Shown: positions 26,740 to 34,027 of the stretch, piece after piece | How positions within the stretch are numbered: position 1 is the first letter of the stretch | Layout: each line of letters opens with the position of its first letter | NCBI GenBank assembly: GCA_947176235.1 | Contig: CAMWPM010000008.1 | Location: 1 to 64,000, forward strand | Source of the DNA: an uncultured Bacteroidales bacterium | GTDB lineage: Bacteria; Bacteroidota; Bacteroidia; Bacteroidales; Muribaculaceae | Length of the DNA: 64,000 nt | Reading direction: 5' to 3' | The notes under the pieces: model-generated | Told to the model about the DNA's origin: nothing | What the model saw: the letters and a program-made list of their open reading frames with translations, nothing else | The model's database searches: none | Position numbers and translations under genes: made by a program

Positions 26740-27102
26740 TCAGATCTGGCGCGCCTTGTAGCCCTTCGCCTTCAGCCAGTCGAGCGCCTGAGCCCTGACA
26801 TCGCCCTGAAGCAGGATTTCTCCCCCGCGCGCACTCCCCCCTATTCCCAGCCTGCGCTTCATCTGGGAGGCTATTTCCTCCACCTCCTCGTCCGGGAGTT
26901 CCCAGCCTGCCACTATGGTTGCCGTCTTTCCTTTGCGCCCTTTTTTGTCGAGCATCACGTCAAGCCGTCCTTTCTGACTCGGATTCTCGGGTTCGGCGGG
27001 TGTCGGATCCTCCCCCTCGGGCAGATCGGGATTCGCCGCCAGAAAGTTCTGCAGCGAGTCCTGCCACGATGTAGTGCCCGGTTTCTTATCTTTGCCGCTC
27101 AT
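26740..27102 (-). CDS. SUI1/YciH-family translation initiation factor-like protein
   Basis: 120 residues. The C-terminal ~75 residues are the SUI1 (eIF1) fold: KTATIVAGWELPDEEVEEIA, a Gly-rich LGIGGSARGGEILLQGD, and DWLKAKGYKARQI. The N-terminal 45 residues are polar and Pro/Glu-rich, probably disordered. Bacterial homologues such as YciH act on start-site fidelity of initiation, at least under stress; the role in Bacteroidetes is not established. It sits between a lipoprotein gene (18-nt gap) and the AddA-like gene (42-nt gap). Confidence 0.87.
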   Translation of the reverse strand: MSGKDKKPGTTSWQDSLQNFLAANPDLPEGEDPTPAEPENPSQKGRLDVMLDKKGRKGKTATIVAGWELPDEEVEEIASQMKRRLGIGGSARGGEILLQGDVRAQALDWLKAKGYKARQI

Positions 27103-27120
27103 GTCTGCTTTTGTTTGAGG

Positions 27121-27633
27121 TTAGCGACGTCCGTGCTCATGCGGGATTGATTCGGAAATCATCGACTCGATGAAGCGGGCGGGGAGGGAATCCGGCTCCT
27201 CCTCAGCCTCCGATGCCGGGGCTTCGAGCGATTGTTGCAGCGACATCAGCAGCGCGGCATGGCTGTCATGATCAGCCGGGAGCGCGGCAAGATAGCGCAG
27301 CGTCGAGTCGCGGTCCACCAGCAGCGAGAGCTGGAGGCAACGGGTGGCTGCACCCACGTTTTCATCGGTGTCGGCATGATCCGAGATGGTCATGTACTGG
27401 AGTGCGAGGCGGCACAGGTCATCCACAGTGGCGCGGCTCACTTGGGTAGTGTCGGCGAGAACCTTGTAGGCTTCATCGCAGTAAGTGCGTGCAGCCTGAT
27501 AGTCTGCGGAATTCAGCGCCACGTCAGCGGCATCAAGATTGCCGCGCGCAGCTTCCCGGCTGTCGCAGCCCGTCAGCGCCGCCACTGTCAGGATAGCCGC
27601 TATGAATCGGAAGAGAATATTATTTATCATCAT
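27121..27633 (-). CDS. Small lipoprotein, function unknown
   Basis: 170 residues from the ATG at 27631-27633 (MMINNILFRFIAAILTVAAL, lipobox TGC, Cys23). A longer reading beginning at 27669 would run through the promoter and lacks a signal peptide start, so it is rejected. The rest is helical and resembles TPR-like or bacterial-lipoprotein repeats (ADVALNSADYQAARTYCDEA). The function is not recognised. It is first in a minus-strand unit with SUI1 and the helicase. The predicted -7 box ends only about 6 nt before the ATG, so the transcript may be leaderless. Confidence 0.72.
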   Translation of the reverse strand: MMINNILFRFIAAILTVAALTGCDSREAARGNLDAADVALNSADYQAARTYCDEAYKVLADTTQVSRATVDDLCRLALQYMTISDHADTDENVGAATRCLQLSLLVDRDSTLRYLAALPADHDSHAALLMSLQQSLEAPASEAEEEPDSLPARFIESMISESIPHEHGRR

Positions 27634-27638
27634 GACTA

Positions 27639-27669
27639 CAAATTTAGCTCTTTTATCCCCATTCTCCAA
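27639..27669 (-). promoter_or_regulatory. Promoter of the lipoprotein-SUI1-helicase unit
   Basis: Minus-strand TTG (27667-27669), 20 nt, TAAATTTG (27639-27646). Transcription would begin at about 27633, at or next to the start codon. The rest of the gap to 27907 shows no clear plus-strand promoter. Confidence 0.6.
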
Positions 27670-27907
27670 GTCTCCTGCTACAAAAATTTATCCACGTTCG
27701 TCGGTTGCCGCCTCCTGATTCATGCCCGGCGGCTGCCACTCTTTTTGCCGATTTTAACTTTTATTACCAAATTGTCACTTAAACCTTGCAAATTTTCCCA
27801 AGTCTTTATTTACGTCAGTCGTTTCCCACGGCGTCCACCCGATCCCCTCGCTCTCCCCTCCCCCCACGAGTTTCCAATATCACATTATAGTTTTTTATTC
27901 TTCCCCA

Positions 27908-30766
27908 ATGTCATCCTCTTCAATCCAAAGGATTTTTATTTCGCTCGCGGTTGTCATGCTGACAGCGCTCGGCTCCGCCGCCTACACCATCAAGGGATCC
28001 GTCACCGACACAGCGGGCGACCCACTGCCTGATGCCACCGTGCGCATCCTCTCCGCCCGCGACAGCTCGTTTGTCAAGGGCGCTCCTGCCGATGCCGACG
28101 GCAAGTTCTCTTTCTCCGGCTTCAACAGCGGTAAGTACATCGTCGAAGCCACCTACATCGGCTACAACAAGACGTTCACCGACGTCACCGTCGGCAAGTC
28201 CGACCCTTCCCCTGTTGTCATCAAAATGTCCGATTCCTCGATCCAGCTCAAGGAGACGACTGTTGTTGCCGTCAAGACCCCCATCAAGGTCATGGAGGAC
28301 ACCGTGGAGTACAACGCCGACTCCTATAAGACTCAGCCCAATGCCGTGGTTGAGGATCTCCTGAAGCGACTCCCGGGAGTCGAGGTTGGCTCCGACGGCA
28401 AGATCACCGCCAATGGCAAGGAAGTCACCAAGATTCTTGTCGACGGAAAGGAATTTTTCAGCGACGATCCTAAGGTTGCATCAAAGCAGCTCCCCGTCAA
28501 CATGGTCGACAAGCTTCAGGTGGTCGACCGCAAGAGCGACATGGCGCGCATCACTGGCGTTGAGGACGGCGAGGAAGAGACCGTGATCAACCTCACCGTC
28601 AAGCGTGGCATGAACAACGGCTGGTTTGGAACGGTCGAGGCAGGCTATGGTACCGACGACCGCTATATGGGCAGTTTCAACATCAACCGTTTCTGGAACG
28701 GCAATCAGCTCACATTCCTCGGCAACGCCAACAACATCAACGAGCTCGGCTTCACCGACGGCAACGGTGCACGGTTCCGTCGTTTCGGCGGCGACCGCGG
28801 CATCAACAATTCCCAGTCGTTCGGCGTCAACTTCAACATCGGCAACGAAGAGATATTCCGTTTCGGCGGCAACGTGATCTACAGTCACACCGACCGCGAC
28901 ACCCGGTCGCGCCAGAATCGCCAGTACCTCTTCCCCGACTCCGCATCCTACTCCAATTCATCATCCCTCGCACGTGACAAGGGTCATAACGTCCGTGCCG
29001 ACTTCCGAATCGAGTGGAAGCCCGACTCGTTCAACACTCTCGACTTCCGCCCCAACGTATCCGTCAACATCAACGACAGCTACAGCAACGCTGCCGACTC
29101 GCTCCGGGCACAGCTGCGCGACGGTTCGCTCAGCGACGTCAACCGCACCCACAACATCGGTCTCTCCCGCGGCAAGTCATTCGAGATGGGCGGACGCCTC
29201 ATCTACAACCACAGCTTCCGCTCCCACCGTGGCAGATCCTTCTCGGTTTCCGCCAACTACTCCCTCTCCAACATCCGCGAGCGTGACCGCGCCTACTCGT
29301 TCAATAAGTTCTTCAACAACACCCTGGAGGACGACCTCGACATCTACGACCACTTCACCAACAACCACACCTGGAACAACAACGTCAACGCCCGATTCAC
29401 ATGGACCGAACCGCTCGGCAACGTCGCCAACGGTCGATTCCTCACCGTCGGCTACAACTTCCGGTTCCGCTGGAACAACGCCGATAAGCTCGTCTACGAC
29501 GTCCCCGTCCTCGACGAAGCCCTATATCCCTCCCTCGCCTATCCCGGCGAATATCTTCCCGCCGACTATCTCTCCATGCAAGTCGACTCTCTATCCAACC
29601 GTTTCCGCAACGACTACTTCTCTCAGGACATCCGCATCGGATTGAAGCAGGTTCGCAAGAACTACACCATCGACGTCGGATTCTCATTCCTCCCCCAGCG
29701 CTCCAAGAGCGTCAACCTCATCAACTCCGCCAAGAGTATCCCCACGCGCAGCGTATTCAACTTCTCCCCCTACGCCCGCATGAACTTCAAGTTCTCCAAG
29801 ACTCGCTCACTCAACGTCTTCTACAACGGACGCTCTTCCCAGCCATCGATGACTCAGTTGCAGCCCGTGGCTGACTACTCCAACCCCCTCAACGTCATTC
29901 AGGGTAACCCCGAGCTCGACCCCACGTTCTCCCACAACGTCAACATCCGCTTCCAGGATTTCAACATGATGTCGCAGCGCTCCATCATGTTGATGGCGAA
30001 TGCATCCGTCACCCAGAACGCCATTATCTCCCACACATCCTACAATTCTCTCACCGGCGGTCGCTTCACCACCTACGAGAACGTCAACGGCGTATGGAAC
30101 GCTATGGTGATGAACATGATTTCGCTCCCGTTCGGTAGCACCAAGCTGTGGTCGTTCAACAACTGGCTGTTTGCCAACGTCAATCAGAGCATCGGCTACA
30201 ACAACGACGTGAAGAACACATCCCGGCAGCTCGGCGTCAACATCCGTCCCGGCATCGCATTCCGTCCTTCGGCTCTCGAGCTTGAAATCCGCCCCTTCTA
30301 TTCCATAAACAAGACGTTCAACACCGTTAAGACCAACACCCCTGCTGCCATCCAGAGCTACGGAGCTTCATTCAACGGCACATGGTACGCTCCCCTCGGA
30401 TTCGTACTTTCCACCGACCTCAACTACTCCAATGCCAAAGGCTACTCCGCAGGCTACAATCCCCGTGAATGGATGTGGAACGCTCAGCTATCCTACCAGT
30501 TCCTCCGCGGCCGCAACGCCTCCATCTCCGTAAAGGTCTACGACATCCTCCAGCAGCGCTCCAATCTCTCCCGCACCGTCACCGCTTCCTACATCGACGA
30601 CACGCAGTACAACTCCCTCACCCGCTACTGCATGTTCACCTTCACCTACAAATTCAACTCCTTCGGTGCCGGCAACCAGCCTCAGGACCGCAACTTCCGA
30701 GGATTCGGCCCCGGCGGTCCCGGTGGTCCCGGCGGACCTGGCGGTGGACATGGTCGCCGTCGTTAA
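27908..30766 (+). CDS. Outer-membrane beta-barrel protein with carboxypeptidase-like domain and TonB plug
   Basis: 952 residues. A signal peptide (MSSSSIQRIFISLAVVMLTA) is followed by a carboxypeptidase-D-like regulatory domain (YTIKGSVTDTAGDPLPDATV, about residues 26-110), a plug-like domain (VEDLLKRLPGVEVGSDGKIT, NGKEVTKILVDGKEFF, about 140-230) and a long beta-barrel (OMP_b-brl_3 type). No SusD partner follows, so it is likely not a SusC-type glycan importer. The barrel ends in YCMFTFTYKF and is followed by a Gly/Pro-rich tail with a final GGGHGRRR. A transporter or adhesin role is open. A strong terminator follows. Confidence 0.85.
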   Translation: MSSSSIQRIFISLAVVMLTALGSAAYTIKGSVTDTAGDPLPDATVRILSARDSSFVKGAPADADGKFSFSGFNSGKYIVEATYIGYNKTFTDVTVGKSDPSPVVIKMSDSSIQLKETTVVAVKTPIKVMEDTVEYNADSYKTQPNAVVEDLLKRLPGVEVGSDGKITANGKEVTKILVDGKEFFSDDPKVASKQLPVNMVDKLQVVDRKSDMARITGVEDGEEETVINLTVKRGMNNGWFGTVEAGYGTDDRYMGSFNINRFWNGNQLTFLGNANNINELGFTDGNGARFRRFGGDRGINNSQSFGVNFNIGNEEIFRFGGNVIYSHTDRDTRSRQNRQYLFPDSASYSNSSSLARDKGHNVRADFRIEWKPDSFNTLDFRPNVSVNINDSYSNAADSLRAQLRDGSLSDVNRTHNIGLSRGKSFEMGGRLIYNHSFRSHRGRSFSVSANYSLSNIRERDRAYSFNKFFNNTLEDDLDIYDHFTNNHTWNNNVNARFTWTEPLGNVANGRFLTVGYNFRFRWNNADKLVYDVPVLDEALYPSLAYPGEYLPADYLSMQVDSLSNRFRNDYFSQDIRIGLKQVRKNYTIDVGFSFLPQRSKSVNLINSAKSIPTRSVFNFSPYARMNFKFSKTRSLNVFYNGRSSQPSMTQLQPVADYSNPLNVIQGNPELDPTFSHNVNIRFQDFNMMSQRSIMLMANASVTQNAIISHTSYNSLTGGRFTTYENVNGVWNAMVMNMISLPFGSTKLWSFNNWLFANVNQSIGYNNDVKNTSRQLGVNIRPGIAFRPSALELEIRPFYSINKTFNTVKTNTPAAIQSYGASFNGTWYAPLGFVLSTDLNYSNAKGYSAGYNPREWMWNAQLSYQFLRGRNASISVKVYDILQQRSNLSRTVTASYIDDTQYNSLTRYCMFTFTYKFNSFGAGNQPQDRNFRGFGPGGPGGPGGPGGGHGRRR

Positions 30767-30796
30767 GTCATCCCTCCCGATTCCATAATCCCTCCC

Positions 30797-30833
30797 AAAG
30801 CGTTGTGTCCCTGACCGGCACAACGCTTTTTTT
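30797..30833 (+). terminator. Rho-independent terminator
   Basis: GCGTTGTG (30800-30807) pairs with CACAACGC (30819-30826), flanked by AAA/TTT pairs and followed by seven T. It ends the outer-membrane barrel gene. Confidence 0.9.
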
Positions 30834-30866
30834 CTCCCCATAGCCGACATATTCTAAATTATTAAT

Positions 30867-30874
30867 TATCTTTG
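30867..30874 (+). promoter_or_regulatory. Candidate -7 box
   Basis: TATCTTTG matches TAnnTTTG, 50 nt before the thioredoxin-like gene. No TTTG at the -33 position. Confidence 0.4.
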
Positions 30875-30924
30875 CCACAGAAATATTTCTTTAAGTCACT
30901 GATTAATCAACTATTTTCACTGAA

Positions 30925-32400
30925 ATGTTACGCTCCGCCATCATTGCATCAATCCTCGCCCTCCTCTCCCTCTCATCCCACGCCGCCGACCCCCTCCCAC
31001 CATTCAAGTACTCCCGACAGCCCGCCGTGCTCATCGGATGCATCATCCCCGACAGCACTCAGAAAATCGTCGACATCGACGTCCAGTACGCCATGAAATA
31101 CTCTTCCCTCACCGGCGATGCCCTCCGGATTTTCAGCGAAGACCTAAATGATGACGGATGCTTCACCATGAGTCTGCCCACTATGACGACAATGTACTGC
31201 CGCGTGATGATCGGTGACTACAAATTCCCCTGCTACGTAATCCCGGGCGACACCGTGTCATTCACTTTCGATCCAGCCAAGGCCAGATCCGAAGGTCTGG
31301 CTGCTGCATTCACTTTCGATGGAGCGCTCTCAACCTTCAACCATGATATGGTTTACGCCTACGAACATGGTTTTGACCCCCAGGTAGCCTATCAAAGGAT
31401 GGAAACAAAGCGCAACATGAATCAGCTCGCTGACGATCTTCCATCAAGAAGCGAAGAGGGCTATTTCAGTTATCTCGACTCCATCCGCAGCGATATTGAC
31501 GCGAAGATCGACGCCGACACCGTGATTGGCGATGCTTATCGGGAGTTCGCGAAGGCTGTCAATCGGTATGAATATGGCGACATGTTCACATGGTGCGCAC
31601 AGTCCGTCGGCGGCTATGACGATCTCGGCATCGAGACGGATGAAGATTACTACGCTTATGCCGACCGCATCCGGCAGCGCACGGAGCTTTACATGCAGGA
31701 CGATCCCTGGTCAGCTCCGGTCCTTAGCTACGCCATGTCCGGCATTCCCGACTTCTTCATCTCCCATCATGTCAATCTGCCGGTGAAGCTGCCTGAGGAC
31801 TATCAGCAATGCAATCTCGCATCAAGGTTTTTGATGCAGATGGGGCAGGAATCGCAGCTGCTGTCCGAGGCTCAGATCGACAGCGTCCGCACCTTCCTCC
31901 CCGTTCTTGGCGAGGACGTCCTCGACTACAACGACAAGCTGGAGCAGAAACTCGCCTTTAATAATGACCAGGGGCGCTCACGCGTCTGCAATCTCCCCGA
32001 CCCGCTGCCCGATTCCACCGACGTCCTTTCTGCTCTCCTCGCCCCCTATCGCGGACGTCCCGTGCTGATCGACCTTTGGGAGACCACCTGCGGACACTGC
32101 CGTGTGGCGTTCAAGGATATGCATGAACTTAAGATCCAGCTCGCCGACCGCGTCCACTTCCTCAATATCGCCAGCGAGCACTCCGACCTCGCCACATGGG
32201 AGCGACTCATCCCAGCCTATATCGGCGACCACTACCGCCTCACCGAGCCGCAACTGTTCGCACTCCACCGCCAGCTGCAATGCTCCACAGCCCTCCCGAC
32301 CTATGTGGTTGTAGATGCCGACGGAAATATTCACCACAGCTTTACTGGCTTTGGCGACATCGACATGATAATGGAACATCTCAATCCTGTCCTCCAATAA
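30925..32400 (+). CDS. Secreted thioredoxin-like (TlpA/AhpC-TSA) protein with CGHC active site
   Basis: 491 residues. A signal peptide (MLRSAIIASILALLSLSSHA) leads into a ~350-residue N-terminal region of unknown fold, with YCRVMIGDYKFPCYVIPGDT as a typical Bacteroidetes DUF4369-like segment. The thioredoxin fold is at the C-terminus with LIDLWETTCGHC (Cys389-Gly-His-Cys392), then THALPTYVVVDADGNI-like (SSTALPTYVVVDAD) with the cis-Pro. CGHC is the motif of protein disulphide isomerases, more oxidising than the WCxPC usual for TlpA. A periplasmic thiol-disulphide role is likely; substrate unknown. Confidence 0.8.
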   Translation: MLRSAIIASILALLSLSSHAADPLPPFKYSRQPAVLIGCIIPDSTQKIVDIDVQYAMKYSSLTGDALRIFSEDLNDDGCFTMSLPTMTTMYCRVMIGDYKFPCYVIPGDTVSFTFDPAKARSEGLAAAFTFDGALSTFNHDMVYAYEHGFDPQVAYQRMETKRNMNQLADDLPSRSEEGYFSYLDSIRSDIDAKIDADTVIGDAYREFAKAVNRYEYGDMFTWCAQSVGGYDDLGIETDEDYYAYADRIRQRTELYMQDDPWSAPVLSYAMSGIPDFFISHHVNLPVKLPEDYQQCNLASRFLMQMGQESQLLSEAQIDSVRTFLPVLGEDVLDYNDKLEQKLAFNNDQGRSRVCNLPDPLPDSTDVLSALLAPYRGRPVLIDLWETTCGHCRVAFKDMHELKIQLADRVHFLNIASEHSDLATWERLIPAYIGDHYRLTEPQLFALHRQLQCSTALPTYVVVDADGNIHHSFTGFGDIDMIMEHLNPVLQ

Positions 32401-32424
32401 TCCACACCCCAGCCCCGCGCCCTC

Positions 32425-32455
32425 TTGCTTATTTCTCCCGCATTCCCTATCTTTG
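32425..32455 (+). promoter_or_regulatory. Promoter of the MNT nucleotidyltransferase gene
   Basis: TTG (32425-32427), 20 nt, TATCTTTG (32448-32455). It gives a leader of about 12 nt before the ATG at 32473, and rules out a longer reading of the ORF from 32425. Confidence 0.65.
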
Positions 32456-32472
32456 CACAAAACTGTCTTTTC

Positions 32473-32778
32473 ATGAAACTAATTGAAATAAATCTATCCA
32501 GAATTTTTGACCTTTGTCGAACACACAAAGTCAAGACTCTTTCCGTCTTTGGTTCGATATTGACTGATAGATTCAACGAAGATAGCGATGTCGATATGCT
32601 CGTCGATTTTGAATCTTTCGATCATGACGAGATTGACTATGTAAATAACTATTTTGGGCTACGCGATTCATTGGAAAATCTATTCAATCGCAAGGTTGAT
32701 CTCATCGAAGAGAAAGGATTGCGCAACAAATACTTTATTGCCGACGTCAACCGCACAAAACGACTCATCTATGGCTGA
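32473..32778 (+). CDS. MNT-type minimal nucleotidyltransferase (MntA-like)
   Basis: 101 residues. The signature of the polymerase-beta superfamily is complete: FGSILTDRFNEDSDVDMLVD, with Gly27-Ser28 and the metal-binding Asp39 and Asp41. Such proteins usually pair with a HEPN protein; MntA-type enzymes AMPylate the HEPN partner and act as antitoxins. Here the expected second gene is reduced to 9 codons (see the remnant at 32771). Codon use is clearly AT-richer than its neighbours, a sign of horizontal transfer. It has its own promoter and is followed by an esterase gene 52 nt later. Confidence 0.85.
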   Translation: MKLIEINLSRIFDLCRTHKVKTLSVFGSILTDRFNEDSDVDMLVDFESFDHDEIDYVNNYFGLRDSLENLFNRKVDLIEEKGLRNKYFIADVNRTKRLIYG

Positions 32779-32800
32779 TAATTCACTACTGCATAGTTAA
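32771..32800 (+). pseudogene. Possible remnant of a HEPN partner gene
   Basis: An ATG overlapping the nucleotidyltransferase stop codon by 8 nt (ATGGCTGA) opens MADNSLLHS and then stops. MNT and HEPN genes normally overlap in this way. The sequence is too short to prove homology. Confidence 0.35.
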
Positions 32801-32830
32801 GTTCCGAATTCTTTTAATCTATTTACCGAC

Positions 32831-34027
32831 ATGAAAAAGCTTCTTCTTTCAGCTCTGATGGCGGCTACAGCCCTCTTTGCTCCCGCCCAGCAGGCTATCT
32901 GGGGCGTCCTGCCATTCCTTTCCCCGGAAGTCAACCCCGACAATTCCGTTACATTCCGATTCTCAGCTCCCGATGCAAAATCGGTGCGCGTCACCGGCGA
33001 CTTTCTCCCCTCCGTCCCCACCACCACGCCTTTCGGATCATTCGATGCTCCGGGACAGGCTGAGCTTGTCAAGAATGCCGACGGACTCTGGGAATACACA
33101 TCCCCGGTCCTGTCTCCCGAACTTTACAGCTACTCCTTTATCGTCGACGGTCTGCGTATGCCCGACCCATCCAACGTTTTCCAGATCCGCGACACCTCTT
33201 CGATCACTAATGTATTCATCGTTCCCGGCGACTACGCCGACCTCTTCCGCGTCACCGACGTGCCCCACGGCACCGTCTCCAAAGTCTGGTACCCCAGCCC
33301 TACGCTCGGCATGAACCGCCGAATGACCGTCTACACCCCCGCCGGGTATGAGAAAGGCGACCGCTCCTACCCCGTGTTCTACCTCCTCCACGGCATGGGT
33401 GGCGACGAGAACGCATGGTCAGAGCTCGGACGTGCCACCCAGATCCTCGACAACATGATCGCACGTGGCGACGTCGAGCCGATGATCGTGGTAATGACCA
33501 ACGGTAACGTCGACATGGAAGGTGCCCCGGGTGAGACGAGCGCCGGTTTCACGCCCCCCACCACTCAGCTTCCCCACACAATGGATGGCAACTTCGAGCT
33601 CCACTTCCCCGATGTCGTGAAGTTTGTCGACGATAACTACCGCACAATTCCCGACAAGGCACACCGCGCCATTGCCGGACTCTCGATGGGCGGATTCCAC
33701 TCCATGCACATCTCCAAGCAGTACCCCGACATGTTCGACTTCATCGGTCTCTTCTCTGCCGCCATTCTCCCCCGTGAAGGCGCCGACTCTCCCGTCTATG
33801 CCGATCTTGACGGCAAGCTTGCCCGACAGTTTGCCGACGCTCCCGCGCTCTATTGGATCGCTATCGGCGACAAGGACTTCCTCTACGACGCCAACAAGGA
33901 CTACCGCGCGCTCCTCGACTCACGCGGCTACCCCTACGAGTACCGCGAGAGCCCCGACGGGCACATCTGGAAAAACTGGCGCATCTATCTCACCGAATTC
34001 CTCCCCCGCCTCTTTAAGAACAAATGA
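32831..34027 (+). CDS. Secreted CE1-type esterase
   Basis: 398 residues. A signal peptide (MKKLLLSALMAATALFAPAQ) is followed by an N-terminal beta-sandwich (about residues 30-130; SVRVTGDFLP, YSYSFIVDGL) of the CBM48/E-set type that precedes many Bacteroidetes esterases. The C-terminal alpha/beta-hydrolase has the HGMGGDENAW oxyanion segment (about 187-196), nucleophile Ser285 in GLSMGG and His in SPDGHIWKNW near 378. Such enzymes remove feruloyl or acetyl groups from plant xylan. Its stop codon overlaps the GH3 start by 4 nt (ATGA), so the two are translationally coupled and act together. Confidence 0.87.
   Translation: MKKLLLSALMAATALFAPAQQAIWGVLPFLSPEVNPDNSVTFRFSAPDAKSVRVTGDFLPSVPTTTPFGSFDAPGQAELVKNADGLWEYTSPVLSPELYSYSFIVDGLRMPDPSNVFQIRDTSSITNVFIVPGDYADLFRVTDVPHGTVSKVWYPSPTLGMNRRMTVYTPAGYEKGDRSYPVFYLLHGMGGDENAWSELGRATQILDNMIARGDVEPMIVVMTNGNVDMEGAPGETSAGFTPPTTQLPHTMDGNFELHFPDVVKFVDDNYRTIPDKAHRAIAGLSMGGFHSMHISKQYPDMFDFIGLFSAAILPREGADSPVYADLDGKLARQFADAPALYWIAIGDKDFLYDANKDYRALLDSRGYPYEYRESPDGHIWKNWRIYLTEFLPRLFKNK

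Noticed and set aside
28974-29645. Long alternative-frame ORFs inside the outer-membrane barrel gene (and similar ones in other plus-strand genes)
   Set aside because: They are Ser/Thr/Pro-rich frame shadows caused by C-rich third codon positions, without domains or signals of their own.
32473-32800. Working toxin-antitoxin system
   Set aside because: Only the nucleotidyltransferase is intact; the second frame ends after 9 codons.
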